A stretch of 64,000 nt of DNA, from assembly GCA_963837735.1 (NCBI GenBank), contig CAWIOM010000003.1, positions 62,001 to 126,000 on the forward strand. Direction: 5' to 3'. Positions within the stretch are counted from its first letter, which is position 1, and every line of letters starts with the position of its first letter. This DNA is from VRUE01 sp963837735. GTDB lineage: Bacteria > Actinomycetota > Thermoleophilia > Solirubrobacterales > 70-9. The translations under genes were made by a program, and so were the position numbers. This document shows positions 16,087 through 24,412 of this stretch, in pieces. The notes beneath the pieces were generated by a model. The model ran no database searches. It worked only from the letters and a program-made list of their open reading frames with translations, and had not been told where the DNA came from.

Positions 16087-16676
16087 GCGGCCTTCCCCGT
16101 CCCCGCCTTGCGCAGGGCGCCCGAGATCAGCTCCTGGGGATCGTCGCCCTGCAGGCCGTCGAGGAGCTGCTCGGCCTCCAGCGGCGCGTAGCCGAGGTTG
16201 ACGAGGCCGTCGCGGGCGAGGTCGCGGGCGTCGCCGCCCTCGACCAGCGCCTCGACCACCTGCTCCTCGAGCGAGCCGGCGATCTTGTCGCGCAGCTCGA
16301 CGATGATCCGCTCAGCCGTCCGCTTGCCGATCCCGGGGACCGCCTGGAAGCGTTTCGCGTCGCCGGCGGCGATCGCCCGCAGCAGCTCGCGGGCGGGCCC
16401 GCCGGAGAGGGTCGCGATCGCGACCTTGGGGCCGACGCCGCTGACCGAGACCAGCTCGCCGAAGAGGTTGCGCTCCTCCTCGGAGGCGAAGCCGTAGAGG
16501 GCAAGGGAGTCGTCGCGGGAGATCAGCTCGGCGTGCAGGAAGGCCTCGGAGCCGGCCGCCGGAACGGCCTTCAGGGTCTCCGAGGAGACGGTCAGCCGGT
16601 AGCCGACGCCGTTGGCGTCGAGGACGACGTGGTCGGGGCGCCGGACGACGACCTCGCCGCGGACCGCGGCGATCAC
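16083..16676 (-). CDS. ruvA: Holliday junction DNA-binding protein RuvA
   Basis: Binds the four-way junction and loads RuvB. OB-fold N-terminus (MIAAVRGEVVVRRPDHVVLD), tandem helix-hairpin-helix motifs (SVSGVGPKVAIATLSG and AVPGIGKRTAERIIVELRD) and the flexible C-terminal RuvB-binding domain (LVNLGYAPLEAEQLLDGL). 197 aa, normal length. It overlaps ruvC and ruvB by 4 bp each. Confidence 0.97.
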   Translation of the reverse strand: MIAAVRGEVVVRRPDHVVLDANGVGYRLTVSSETLKAVPAAGSEAFLHAELISRDDSLALYGFASEEERNLFGELVSVSGVGPKVAIATLSGGPARELLRAIAAGDAKRFQAVPGIGKRTAERIIVELRDKIAGSLEEQVVEALVEGGDARDLARDGLVNLGYAPLEAEQLLDGLQGDDPQELISGALRKAGTGKAA

Positions 16677-17197
16677 CCTGCCACCCGCTCCCGCGCCTCC
16701 GTCGCCGCTTCGACCGCCTGGCGCCTGCCGGCCCCGCCGCCGTGGCAGATCGCGACCGCGAGGGCGTCGGCGGCATGGTCGGGGGTCGGCGGGTCGGGCA
16801 GCCCGAGCAGGGTGCCGACCATCCGCTGCACCTGCTTCTTGCCGGCGCCGCCGGAGCCGCAGACGGCCATCTTGATCGCCTGCGGCGTGTAGGTGAAGCA
16901 GCCGACGCCGCGCTCGGCGGCGGCCAGCATCGCGACCCCGCTGGCCTGGCCGACGGCCATCGCCGAGCGCACGTTCTTGCCGAAGTAGACGTCCTCGATC
17001 GCCATCGCCCGGGGCTCGTGCCAGGCGAGCAGCTCCGAGAGCGAGCCGTGGATGCGCTCGAGACGGCGCTCGAGCGCCAGGTCGGAGGGTGTTTCGACGA
17101 CGCCGCCGTCGAGGGCGACCATGTTGTTGCCCTCGACCCGGACGACGCCGAAGCCGAGATTGGCTGCGCCAGGGTCGATCCCCATCACGACTTGCAT
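16673..17197 (-). CDS. ruvC: Crossover junction endodeoxyribonuclease RuvC
   Basis: Resolves Holliday junctions by paired nicks. RNase-H fold with GIDPGAANLGFGVV (first catalytic Asp at residue 7), AMAIEDVYFGKN (catalytic Glu), and DHAADALAVAICHGG carrying the C-terminal acidic pair. 174 aa. It is the first gene of ruvCAB. The sequence before the ATG, CAGAATCCCTTCCC, resembles the -10/spacer arrangement of the local leaderless promoters. Confidence 0.96.
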   Translation of the reverse strand: MQVVMGIDPGAANLGFGVVRVEGNNMVALDGGVVETPSDLALERRLERIHGSLSELLAWHEPRAMAIEDVYFGKNVRSAMAVGQASGVAMLAAAERGVGCFTYTPQAIKMAVCGSGGAGKKQVQRMVGTLLGLPDPPTPDHAADALAVAICHGGGAGRRQAVEAATEARERVAG

Positions 17198-17258
17198 GGG
17201 AAGGGATTCTGGGCCGAAGCTCGGATGCCTTCCGGTGCGCCGCCTCCAGGTCGCCGCT

Positions 17259-17296
17259 CGGAACTTTGACCGGCCTATAGCGCGGTCAAAGTTCCG
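17259..17296 (-). terminator. Perfect 14-bp inverted repeat between yebC and ruvC
   Basis: CGGAACTTTGACCG at 17259-17272 is the exact reverse complement of CGGTCAAAGTTCCG at 17283-17296, with a 10-nt loop. It begins 15 nt after the yebC stop codon, so a terminator is most likely. There is no U-tract, common for high-GC actinobacteria. An operator upstream of ruvC is the alternative. Confidence 0.6.
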
Positions 17297-17311
17297 AGGG
17301 CCTTCACTCGT

Positions 17312-18061
17312 CTAGGCGGCGAGCTCGGTGAGGATCTCCTCGGGGATGTCGAAGTTGGCGTGGACCTCGCTGACGTCGTCGTTGTCGTCGAGCTCGTCGA
17401 GCAGGCCGAGCAGGGCCCTTGCGTCGCCCTTGCCCACCTCCACCGTGTTCTTCGGCTCCATCGTCACGGCGGACGACTCGATCTCCACCCCGGCGCCCTC
17501 GAGGGCCTCGCGCACGCCGCTCAGGGCGCTCGGCTCGCTGAGGATCCGCAGGAGGTCGCCGTCCTCGCTGACGTCCTCGGCGCCGGCGTCGATCGCCGCG
17601 ATCACATCGTCCTCGCCATAGCGGGAGCCGTCGACCGTGATCACGCCGCGTTTCTCGAAGATCCAGGCAACCGATCCCGGCTCGCCGAGGTTGCCGTTGT
17701 GTTTGGTGAAGGCGAGGCGAACGTCGGCGGTCGTGCGGTTGCGGTTGTCGGTCAGCGCCTCGACCAGGATCGCGGCGCCGCCCGGCCCGTAGCCCTCGAA
17801 GAGGACGTGCTCGATCGCCGCCGCGTCGGCGCTGGCCCCGGTCCCGCGGTCGATCGCCCGCTGGATGTTTTCCTTGGGCATCGAGGCGTCTTTGGCCTTC
17901 TGCACGGCGGTCGCCAGGGTCGGGTTGCCGTCGATGTCGCCGCCCCCGTCGCGGGCGGCGACGATGATCGCCCGCGCCAGCTTCGAGAACAACTTGCCGC
18001 GTTTTGCGTCCGCGGCGCCCTTCTTGTGTTTGATCGAAGACCACTTCGAATGACCCGACAT
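17312..18061 (-). CDS. yebC: YebC/PmpR (TACO1) family protein
   Basis: Broadly conserved protein known as a transcriptional regulator (PmpR) and, in recent work on homologues, as a translation factor at polyproline stretches. The N-terminal signature MSGHSKWSSIKHKKGAADAK is unmistakable, with FSKLARAIIVAARDGGGD and ENIQRAIDRGTG following; the C-terminal ferredoxin-like domains end in DIPEEILTELAA. 249 aa. Start at 18061 is fixed by the conserved MSGHS and by TAGAAT seven bases upstream. It heads the yebC-ruvCAB order common in actinobacteria, separated from ruvC here by a strong hairpin. Confidence 0.95.
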   Translation of the reverse strand: MSGHSKWSSIKHKKGAADAKRGKLFSKLARAIIVAARDGGGDIDGNPTLATAVQKAKDASMPKENIQRAIDRGTGASADAAAIEHVLFEGYGPGGAAILVEALTDNRNRTTADVRLAFTKHNGNLGEPGSVAWIFEKRGVITVDGSRYGEDDVIAAIDAGAEDVSEDGDLLRILSEPSALSGVREALEGAGVEIESSAVTMEPKNTVEVGKGDARALLGLLDELDDNDDVSEVHANFDIPEEILTELAA

Positions 18062-18068
18062 GCCTGTC

Positions 18069-18074
18069 ATTCTA
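18069..18074 (-). promoter_or_regulatory. -10 box TAGAAT for yebC, spacer 7
   Basis: TAGAAT, then GACAGGC, then the yebC ATG. The box shares its last base pair with the ATG of the divergent gene at 18074, so the two starts are only 12 bp apart. Confidence 0.55.
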
Positions 18075-18520
18075 TGAGCACCGCGATGGCCGCACTCCCT
18101 GACAGCAACAGCGTCGGCAAGAGCATCTCGGCCAGCCTGATCTTCGTCGCGATGCTGCTCGCGGCGCTCTCGCTCTGGACCGTGCTGCCGCTGAGCTGGC
18201 TCTACATCGGCTCCAAGGTCTCCCATACGCAGTTCCCGGCCGAGGCCCCCTACCTCGTCGTCATCGCCGGCCTCAGCGCCTCGATCGTCGTCGTCGCCTG
18301 GCTGATCAGCCGCCTCAACCGCCTCTACGTGCAAATCACCGGCACCAACCGGCTGGCGCCGATGCGGCCGGCCTGGATGCGCAGCATGCGCGACACCCAG
18401 TTCCAGGCGGGGACGACGACCGTCGTCGAGGCCGTGCTGATGGGCTCGGTCCTGCTCGCCGGCCTGGCGCTGTCGATCTGGTTCTTCCTGCTCGCCGGCT
18501 CGCCGATCCCGAACCAGTAG
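18074..18520 (+). CDS. Membrane protein of unknown function (148 aa)
   Basis: Not recognised. Three hydrophobic segments: LIFVAMLLAALSLWTVLPLS, LVVIAGLSASIVVVAWLI and VVEAVLMGSVLLAGLALSIW. Between the second and third is a basic cytosolic loop (SRLNRLYVQITGTNRLAPMR). The ATG at 18074 or 18086 may be used. It lies head to head with yebC at 12 bp; no downstream partner on the same strand is intact. Confidence 0.7.
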   Translation: MSTAMAALPDSNSVGKSISASLIFVAMLLAALSLWTVLPLSWLYIGSKVSHTQFPAEAPYLVVIAGLSASIVVVAWLISRLNRLYVQITGTNRLAPMRPAWMRSMRDTQFQAGTTTVVEAVLMGSVLLAGLALSIWFFLLAGSPIPNQ

Positions 18521-18564
18521 CCGAAAGTGCCCGAAACAGGGTCCCGCGGAGAGGACGCCCGCGC

Positions 18565-18570
18565 TACCCT
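18565..18570 (+). promoter_or_regulatory. -10 box TACCCT, spacer 6, before collagen-like gene 1
   Basis: TACCCT, TGGCCG, ATG (18577): the local leaderless arrangement. Confidence 0.45.
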
Positions 18571-18576
18571 TGGCCG

Positions 18577-19254
18577 ATGCGTCGTCCGACTCCATCGATG
18601 GCGGTGGCGGTGGTCGCGCTGGTCCTGGCCGCGGTCGGGACCGCCGCCGCGACACGGGTCGTCGTCGTCCACGACGGCGGCGCTCGGCAGAGCGCCGAGA
18701 CCCCCCGCAAGGCCGAGAGGGCGAAGGCGAAGAAGGCGAAGCGAGGGCCGCGCGGCAGGCGGGGCAAGACGGGCAGGCGGGGGCCGATCGGGCTCCGTGG
18801 AGCAGCCGGGATCGACGGCCCGAGCGGGCGCCGGGCCCGGCCGGGCCGCAGGGGCCGGCCGCCACGAAGCTCTTCTACGAAGGCGCGGAGGGCGACGCCT
18901 CGGTGCGCTCGGCAGGCGGCGTCGACGGGCTGACGATCTCGGCCTCCTGCGCGCAGAACTCCGAAGTCCCCGAAATGCGGCTCTGGCCACCTCCAGCACG
19001 GACGGTGAGATCGACGCCTATCTGATCGAGGCGGAAACCGCCACAGGCACAGCGAGCGGCGCCCAGCGCACCCTGCCGGCGGGGGTTACAGAAAACTCTT
19101 CAAGGTCGCGCCCCTGCCCGGCCACGCCAAGCCCGTCGGCGTGCAGCTCACCTACCACGACGCGAGCCGCGTGATCAGCCTGCAGCTCGACATGATCTCG
19201 AGCGACCTGACGAGCCGCTGCCGGCTCTGGGGCACCGCCGTCCCCTCGAGCTGA
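18577..19254 (+). CDS. Collagen-like secreted protein 1, with three single-base shifts
   Basis: Begins MRRPTPSMAVAVVALVLAAV, a signal/anchor helix shared with the next gene, then a basic stretch and Gly-x-y repeats (GPRGRRGKTGRRGPIGLRG, then AAGIDGPSG). Near 18825 the frame shifts (GPAGPQGPAATKLFYEGAEG), again near 18980 (STDGEIDAYLIEAETATG) and again near 19080 (GYRKLFKVAPLPGHAKPVGV through MISSDLTSRCRLW) to TGA at 19254. Each step equals one missing base, so the three together restore the original frame. The C-terminal domain resembles a small beta-sandwich. Collagen-like repeats of this kind occur on bacterial surfaces; function unknown. Confidence 0.55.
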
Positions 19255-19342
19255 GCGCCTCAGACGACGAGCCGCCCGCAGGCCCGTCGTTAGATATCTA
19301 ACACCCGGCTCCGGGCGACTTTTCATTCCGGGGTTGCGGCGC

Positions 19343-19348
19343 TAGCTT
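19343..19348 (+). promoter_or_regulatory. -10 box TAGCTT, spacer 7, before collagen-like gene 2
   Basis: TAGCTT, TCTAGAT, ATG (19356). Confidence 0.45.
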
Positions 19349-19355
19349 TCTAGAT

Positions 19356-20027
19356 ATGCGACTGCCGAGCCCTTCGATGATCATCGCGGTCGTCGCCGTC
19401 GTCTTCGCCACGGTCGGCAGCGCCGCCGCCACCAATGTCCTGGTACGCGGTGGCCCGGCAAAGGTCGAACGCGTCGTCGTCTACAAGAAGAAGGGGCACA
19501 GGCAAAAGCGCGGGCCGCGCGGGCGACGCGGGCAGCGCGGCAAGCAGGGGCCGACCGGGCGGGCCGGCCTGAACGGGGCGCCGGGCCTGAACGGGACGCA
19601 GGGGCCACCGGGGCCGCCAGGGACCGTCGGCGACGCGGATCGACTACGAAGGGCACCAGACGCGACAACACGGTCGACCGTGGCACAGCATCGGCGACGC
19701 TCGAAATGATCAGCCGCTCTGCATCAGCAACTCCGGGGGCAAGACCCATCTGCGATCCTCAGTGTCAAGTCAAGCGTCCCCGCCACTGCTCACCTACTCG
19801 ACAATTCAGGGGCCGTCTACCACGAGCGATAGGAAAGAACTGTCGCCCGGCGGTCAGAAGCCACCCTGGTCGATTCCGAACCCCCACTGGGCGAATCCAC
19901 TTCCGAGGTGGCTGAGATGGTGTACAGGAAGTCGAACGAAGTCGATCACCGCACAGCTGGCCATGATCCCCGGACGACGGCACCGAAACCTGCTCAGATG
20001 AACGGCACCGCAGTCCCGGCGAGCTAG
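19356..20027 (+). CDS. Collagen-like secreted protein 2, 3' part frameshifted
   Basis: Starts MRLPSPSMIIAVVAVVFATV, closely matching the start of the preceding paralogue. A basic linker (VVVYKKKGHRQKRGPRGRRG) leads into about twelve Gly-x-y triplets (GRAGLNGAPGLNGTQGPPG, PPGTVGDA). Then the frame is lost near 19640. Pieces such as DYEGTRRDNTVDRGTASATL, QPLCISNSGGKTHL and AEMVYRKSNEVDHRTAGHD continue in changing frames to TAG at 20025-20027. The start matches the local leaderless pattern. Tail-to-tail with the aminopeptidase gene (3-bp overlap). Confidence 0.5.
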
Positions 20028-21127
20028 ACGACGAACCTGCCGTCTTCCTGCATGACCTCGCCGTCGACCTCGAGCTTGCCGCCGAGGCGCAGGTCGCAGA
20101 CGAGGTCGGTGTGGACGGCGGACTCGTTGGTGCCGCCCGACTCGGGGTAGCTGGCGCCGACCGCCATGTGGACGGTGCCGCCGATCTTCTCGTCGAGGAG
20201 GACCTCGCGGGTGCCGCGGTCGATCGCGTAGTTGGTGCCGATCCCGAGCTCGCCGAGGGTGCGGGCGCCCTCGTCGGTGTCGAGCAGCTTGATCAGGAAC
20301 TCCTCGCCGCGCTCGGCGCTCGCGTCGACGACCCTGCCGGCCTCGAACTTGAGGTGGACGCCGGAAACCTCGCGGCCGCCGATCACCGCCGGCAGGTGGA
20401 AGCTGACCTCGCCCTCGACCGAGTCCTCGACCGGCCCGGTGAAGAACTCGCCGTCGGGCATGTTGTGCTCGCCGTCGCAGGGGATGAACGTGCGGCCCGC
20501 GATCCCCAGCCTGATGTCGGTCCCCGGCGCCGTCACGCGGACCTCCTCGCGGCCCTCGATCCAGCCGGCGAGCCGCTTGCACTCCTCCGAGGCCCGCTTC
20601 CAGGCGGAGAGCGGGTCGGAGTCGTCGGCCAGGCAGGCGCCGAAGTAGAAGTCCTCGTAGTCGGCCATGCTCATCTCCGCCTCGGAGGCGTAGGCGCCGG
20701 TCGGGAAGAGCGTGTAGCACCAGCGGTAGGCGCCTTCGGCGCTGCGCTTCATCGACCTCGACATCAGCTCGCCGGTCGCCGCCTGGCGCCGGGTCTGGCG
20801 CTCGGGCGGGACGGCGGAGAGCTCGCGGGTGTTGGTGCTGGCGCCGACGGAGATGCGGACGTCGGCGTGGTCGACCATCCATTCGGAGACCGGCGAGACC
20901 CAGTCGATCTGGGCGTCGCCGGCGAGCTTGAAGTAGGCGGCCGCCTGGCCGTCGATGCCGACGTTGAGGACCGGGTTGCCGCCGGCCTTCAGCGTCTCTT
21001 CGTAGATCGCCAGCAGCAGCGGCTCGGCGGCGGAATCGCCGTCGATGACGACGGTGTCGCCCTCCCCCACCTTGGTCGAGTAGCCGACCAGGATCTTCGC
21101 CAGGTTCTCCACTCTGGGGTCTCTCAA
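20024..21127 (-). CDS. M29-family metalloaminopeptidase (AmpS/thermophilic aminopeptidase type)
   Basis: Cytosolic dimetal exopeptidase. N-terminal domain: NLAKILVGYSTKVGEGDTVV. The C-terminal catalytic domain contains the family landmarks CDGEHNMPDGEFFTGPVEDS, a Glu in the VHLKFEAGRVVDA strand, GTNYAIDRGTREVLLDEKIG, GTVHMAVGASYPESGGTN and SAVHTDLVCDLR, which supply the Glu/His/Asp metal ligands. 367 aa, typical. The start is a TTG overlapping the pdxT stop; an in-frame GTG 15 bp inside is an alternative. Likely the last gene of the pdxS-pdxT transcript. Confidence 0.9.
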   Translation of the reverse strand: MRDPRVENLAKILVGYSTKVGEGDTVVIDGDSAAEPLLLAIYEETLKAGGNPVLNVGIDGQAAAYFKLAGDAQIDWVSPVSEWMVDHADVRISVGASTNTRELSAVPPERQTRRQAATGELMSRSMKRSAEGAYRWCYTLFPTGAYASEAEMSMADYEDFYFGACLADDSDPLSAWKRASEECKRLAGWIEGREEVRVTAPGTDIRLGIAGRTFIPCDGEHNMPDGEFFTGPVEDSVEGEVSFHLPAVIGGREVSGVHLKFEAGRVVDASAERGEEFLIKLLDTDEGARTLGELGIGTNYAIDRGTREVLLDEKIGGTVHMAVGASYPESGGTNESAVHTDLVCDLRLGGKLEVDGEVMQEDGRFVV

Positions 21128-21753
21128 CTCTCAGCCTCCTCGCGGTCGCGCTCTCTCTGGCGCGCCGTCGTCGCCATCGCCATGAACAGGGCGTGCAGCC
21201 GCGGGTCCTCCGTCAGCTCCGGGTGGAACGCGCAGGCAAGCACGCCTTCGCCGCGAATCGCCACCGGGTGCCCTTCGTAGGACGCTATCGCCTCGACTCC
21301 GGGGCCGTGGCGCCGCACCCACGGGGCGCGGATGAAGACCGCGCGCAGCGGCTCGTCGCCGATCCCCTCGACCTCGATCTCGGCCTCGAAGCTCTGCAGC
21401 TGCCGGCCGAAGGCGTTGCGCTCGGCCGTCGCGTCGATCAGCCCCAGGTGCTCGCTGTCGCAGACGATCAGCCCGGCGCAGGTGCCGAAGACGGGACGAC
21501 CGTCCTCATGGTGGGCGCGGATCGCCGGCTCCAGGCCCGCCGCCGCGATCCCCTTCGAGATCGTCGTGCTCTCCCCCCCGGGGATGACCAGGCCGTCGAG
21601 ATCGTCGAGGTCCCCCGGCACCCTGACCTCGAGGGCCTCGGCGTCGAGCTGGCGCAGCATTCGCAGGTGGGCTTCGAACCCGCCCTGGACGGCTAGGACG
21701 CCGATCCGCAGCTCAGGCTCCGCGGTCCTGGAGCAGGGCGTCGGCGGCGGCAA
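21124..21753 (-). CDS. pdxT: Pyridoxal 5'-phosphate synthase glutaminase subunit PdxT
   Basis: Class I glutamine amidotransferase that feeds ammonia to PdxS for ribose-5-phosphate-dependent PLP synthesis. Core begins ELRIGVLAVQGGFEAHLRML; VIPGGESTTISKG forms the oxyanion region; nucleophile Cys in FGTCAGLIV; catalytic His/Glu in CAFHPELTED. About 195 residues after the first conserved strand. The only usable in-frame start upstream is TTG at 21753, giving a 41-bp overlap with pdxS; a shorter start nearer GAGCCTGAG is possible. Confidence 0.93.
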   Translation of the reverse strand: MPPPTPCSRTAEPELRIGVLAVQGGFEAHLRMLRQLDAEALEVRVPGDLDDLDGLVIPGGESTTISKGIAAAGLEPAIRAHHEDGRPVFGTCAGLIVCDSEHLGLIDATAERNAFGRQLQSFEAEIEVEGIGDEPLRAVFIRAPWVRRHGPGVEAIASYEGHPVAIRGEGVLACAFHPELTEDPRLHALFMAMATTARQRERDREEAES

Positions 21754-22600
21754 GCTCGGCGATCTCCAGCCCCGCCATCGCCTCGCCGAGCCCGGTCGAG
21801 GCGGCGGCGACCCGCTCGGGGTCCTCGAAGTGGGTGGTCGCCTCGACGATCGCCTTCGCCCGCCGCTCGGGGTCGGCGCTCTTGAAGATCCCGGAGCCGA
21901 CGAAGTTGCCCTCGGCGCCGAGCTGCATCATCAGCGCCGCGTCGGCGGGCGTGGCGATGCCGCCGGCGCAGAACATCGGCACCGGCAGGCGACCGGCCTC
22001 GGCGACCTCGCGGACGACCTCGAGCGGCGCCTGGTGCTCCTTGGCGGCGGCGGGCAGCTCCTCGGGGCCGAGCTGGGTGAGGCGCTTGATCCCGGAGACG
22101 ATCGACCGCATGTGGCGGACCGCCTCGACCACGTTGCCGGTCCCCGCCTCGCCCTTGGAGCGGATCATCGCCGCCCCCTCGCCGAGCCGCCGCAGCGCCT
22201 CGCCGAGGTTGGTGGCGCCGCAGACGAAGGGCACGTCGAAGGCGAACTTGTCGATGTGGTTGCTCTCGTCGGCCGGGGTCAGGACCTCGGACTCGTCGAT
22301 GTAGTCGACCTCGAGCGCCTGCAGGACCTGGGCCTCGGCGAAGTGGCCGATCCGCGCCTTCGCCATGACCGGGATCGTCACCGCCTCCTGGATCCCCTTG
22401 ATCATCGTCGGGTCCGACATCCGGGCGACGCCGCCGTCCCTGCGGATGTCGGCGGGCACCCGCTCCAGCGCCATCACCGCGCAGGCGCCGGCCTGCTCGG
22501 CGATCTTCGCCTGCTCGGGCGTGACCACGTCCATGATCACCCCGCCCTTGAGCATCTCGGCGAGGCCGGTCTTGACCCTGAAAGTCGCGCGCTCAGTCAT
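21713..22600 (-). CDS. pdxS: Pyridoxal 5'-phosphate synthase subunit PdxS
   Basis: (beta/alpha)8 barrel lyase that builds PLP from ribose-5-phosphate, glyceraldehyde-3-phosphate and PdxT-derived ammonia. Signatures: GGVIMDVVTPEQAKIAEQAG, ALERVPADIRRDGGVARMSD, IPVMAKARIGHFAEAQ (Schiff-base Lys), GATNLGEALRRLGEGAAMIR, GNVVEAVRHMR and NFVGSGIFKSADPERRAKAI. ATG at 22600 is preferred over GTG at 22606 because TAATAT sits 8 nt before it. 295 aa, full length. Confidence 0.97.
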   Translation of the reverse strand: MTERATFRVKTGLAEMLKGGVIMDVVTPEQAKIAEQAGACAVMALERVPADIRRDGGVARMSDPTMIKGIQEAVTIPVMAKARIGHFAEAQVLQALEVDYIDESEVLTPADESNHIDKFAFDVPFVCGATNLGEALRRLGEGAAMIRSKGEAGTGNVVEAVRHMRSIVSGIKRLTQLGPEELPAAAKEHQAPLEVVREVAEAGRLPVPMFCAGGIATPADAALMMQLGAEGNFVGSGIFKSADPERRAKAIVEATTHFEDPERVAAASTGLGEAMAGLEIAELAAADALLQDRGA

Positions 22601-22608
22601 CGCCACTC

Positions 22609-22614
22609 ATATTA
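22609..22614 (-). promoter_or_regulatory. -10 box TAATAT, spacer 8, for pdxST
   Basis: TAATAT, GAGTGGCG, ATG (22600). The unusually AT-rich box stands out in this GC-rich DNA. Confidence 0.5.
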
Positions 22615-22655
22615 GTTGGACGCCCGCAGAAGACCCCCCACCCCGCGAGAGCGCA

Positions 22656-22678
22656 GTTGTTCCCGCATACCGGGCAAC
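22656..22678. terminator. Hairpin between rpiR-type gene and pdxS
   Basis: GTTG-TT-CCCG, loop CATAC, CGGG-CAAC: an 8-bp stem with a two-base bulge. A second short stem (CCCCG/CGGGG) lies at 22735-22750. Either could end the regulator transcript, which stops at 22769 and reads toward pdxS. Confidence 0.35.
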
Positions 22679-22768
22679 TACGACCTCGCGCGGGTCTCGC
22701 GAACTCGGACGCATTGCGCCAGACGACGCGAGGTCCCCGCAGCATCGGGGCAACCGCGCGCAGGGGCG

Positions 22769-23629
22769 CTACTTCAGTTTGTAGGCGCGGATGCGGTCTT
22801 TGTGGGCGGCTTCGTCACGGGCGTAGAGGCCGTAGGCGAGCGCCTGGACCAGCGCCATCAGCGCCGTGTTCGAGCGCGCGAAGGAGGGGCTGTTGGAGGA
22901 GAAGTAGAGGGTCTGCTCGGCGTGCTCTCCGACCTCGGACATCGAGGCGTCGGAGATCGCCAGGGTGTTGGCCCTGCGGTGCAGGGCGAGCTTCATCGCC
23001 CGCAGCAGCAGCGGGTGGGCGCGGCCCGAGGAGATGACGATGACGAGGGTCTCGTCGTCGATGCGGCCGAGCCGCTGCAGCGACTCGCCGCCGGTGCTGG
23101 CGACGATCTCGGAGCGGATGTCGAGCAGGCTGAGGGTGTGGCGCAGGTAGCTGGCGAAGAAGGCCATCTGGTCGACGCCGACGATCACGATGCGCTGCGC
23201 CTCGGCGAGGGCGGCGACGGCGCCGTCGACCTGCTCGCGGGTCAGGTTGCGCGCCGTTTCCTCGAGGTTCGCGTGGTCGGCGCCGATGCTGCCCTCGAGC
23301 TCGGAGTGGTCGAAGGAGAAGAGCGCCCCGTTGCCCGCCGAGGCGTTGCCGGCGGTCGCGATCGTGTTCCGGTACTCCTCGATCGCCGCCTGCTGAAGCT
23401 CGGGATAGCCCTCGAAGCCGAGGGCCTGGGAGAAGCGCACCACCGTCGATGAGGAGGTGCTCGCTCTCCGGGCCAGCTCCTCGGCCGTCAGGAAGGCCGC
23501 CTCGTCGAGATGATCGACGATGTAGCGGGCGACGTCTTTCTGTGAGCGGGAGAATTCGTCGAACCGCTCCTGGATGTACTCGGAGAGGCTCTTCTGCCGG
23601 GGGGTCGACTTGGTCGCAGTCTTGGTCAC
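22769..23629 (-). CDS. MurR/RpiR-family transcriptional regulator
   Basis: 286-aa DNA-binding regulator. The N-terminal HTH_6 domain contains SLSEYIQERFDEFSRSQKDV and AEELARRASTSSSTVVRFSQ then ALGFEGYPELQ, the family recognition helix. The C-terminal SIS sugar-phosphate-binding domain contains RIVIVGVDQMAFFASYL, DDETLVIVISSGRAHPLLL and NTLAISDASMSEVGEHAEQT. Such regulators sense phosphosugars. The GTG at 23629 is fixed by AAAAGGACCGCC upstream and by the end of a plausible N-terminus (TKTATKSTPRQK). No sugar catabolic gene is adjacent. Confidence 0.88.
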   Translation of the reverse strand: MTKTATKSTPRQKSLSEYIQERFDEFSRSQKDVARYIVDHLDEAAFLTAEELARRASTSSSTVVRFSQALGFEGYPELQQAAIEEYRNTIATAGNASAGNGALFSFDHSELEGSIGADHANLEETARNLTREQVDGAVAALAEAQRIVIVGVDQMAFFASYLRHTLSLLDIRSEIVASTGGESLQRLGRIDDETLVIVISSGRAHPLLLRAMKLALHRRANTLAISDASMSEVGEHAEQTLYFSSNSPSFARSNTALMALVQALAYGLYARDEAAHKDRIRAYKLK

Positions 23630-23690
23630 GGCGGTCCTTTTCTCCGGGCCTCGTCCTTTCCCTTCCGATCTGGTTGGATGCTTTTCGGAA

Positions 23691-24077
23691 ATGAACCTCG
23701 AGCAGGCCCTCCGGCTCACCAACCGCAACATGATCGGCTTCGACCTCGTGCTCGGCTCGAGCGCGATCCTCGCCCCCGAGCTGACCCTGCGGGTGCTCGG
23801 CCACGACGAGCCCTCCCCGGACGCGGCGCGGCTCTTCCAGCGCAGCGGCCCGGTCTGGCTGACCTTCGCCGCCGCCCACCTGGTCGCCGAGCTCCGCGAC
23901 GAGCCCCGCGACTGGTGGGCCCTGGCCTGGCTGCGCGGCACCGAGATCGCCACCGACGCGCTGTGGGCCGAGTCGCCGGCGGTCAGCCGGCCCGGCGCCA
24001 AGGCCGGCCTGCGCCTCGCCGGCGTCGCAAACCTGGCGATGGCGGCCGGCTTCGCCTGGTTGTCGAAGAGGAAGTAG
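23691..24077 (+). CDS. Hypothetical membrane-associated protein (128 aa)
   Basis: Not recognised. MNLEQALRLTNRNMIGFDLV then LGSSAILAPELTLRVLG, a WLTFAAAHLVAELRDEP segment and a C-terminal hydrophobic helix (LAGVANLAMAAGFAWL) followed by SKRK. The layout resembles small four-helix DUF4267-type proteins. ATG at 23691 with weak CGGAA upstream. Divergent from the RpiR-type gene; a zinc-binding gene follows after 4 bp. Confidence 0.65.
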   Translation: MNLEQALRLTNRNMIGFDLVLGSSAILAPELTLRVLGHDEPSPDAARLFQRSGPVWLTFAAAHLVAELRDEPRDWWALAWLRGTEIATDALWAESPAVSRPGAKAGLRLAGVANLAMAAGFAWLSKRK

Positions 24078-24081
24078 CCCG

Positions 24082-24411
24082 GTGGACGGCGCCGGCTCTG
24101 CTCCCGACAGGCGTTGGAGCCTCCGCGGCCTCAACGAAGAGGGCGACGAGGTGTGGCTGATCCGCGGCGTCTCCCGCAAGCTCTACCGCTGCCCGGGCTG
24201 CCACGGCGACATCGAGATCGGCTCCGAGCACACGATCGTCCAGTTCGTCCACCGGCTCGGCGGGACCGAGCACCATCACTGGCACCGGCGTTGCGCCGAA
24301 GAACTGCTGGTGCCGGACCTGCGGGGGTTGAAACGGGTCCCGGCGGGCGAGTCCTCGCAGGGCAAGCTCGAAAAGCGCGGGCGGCGCAAGTCCGGGCAGC
24401 GCCGCCGCTGA
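24082..24411 (+). CDS. Small putative zinc-binding protein (109 aa)
   Basis: Not assigned to a named family. GTG start 4 bp after the previous stop. RKLYRCPGCHGDIEIG gives a CxxC knuckle, and EHHHWHRRCAEELL supplies His and Cys residues for a second half, a treble-clef-like pattern. Conserved-looking strand VWLIRGVSRK precedes it; the C-terminus is basic. It is a likely operon member between two membrane protein genes. Confidence 0.65.
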   Translation: MDGAGSAPDRRWSLRGLNEEGDEVWLIRGVSRKLYRCPGCHGDIEIGSEHTIVQFVHRLGGTEHHHWHRRCAEELLVPDLRGLKRVPAGESSQGKLEKRGRRKSGQRRR

Positions 24412-24412
24412 G

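Noticed and set aside
17259..17296. Inverted repeat considered as an insertion-sequence end
   Set aside because: No transposase or target duplication nearby, and position just after the yebC stop fits a terminator.
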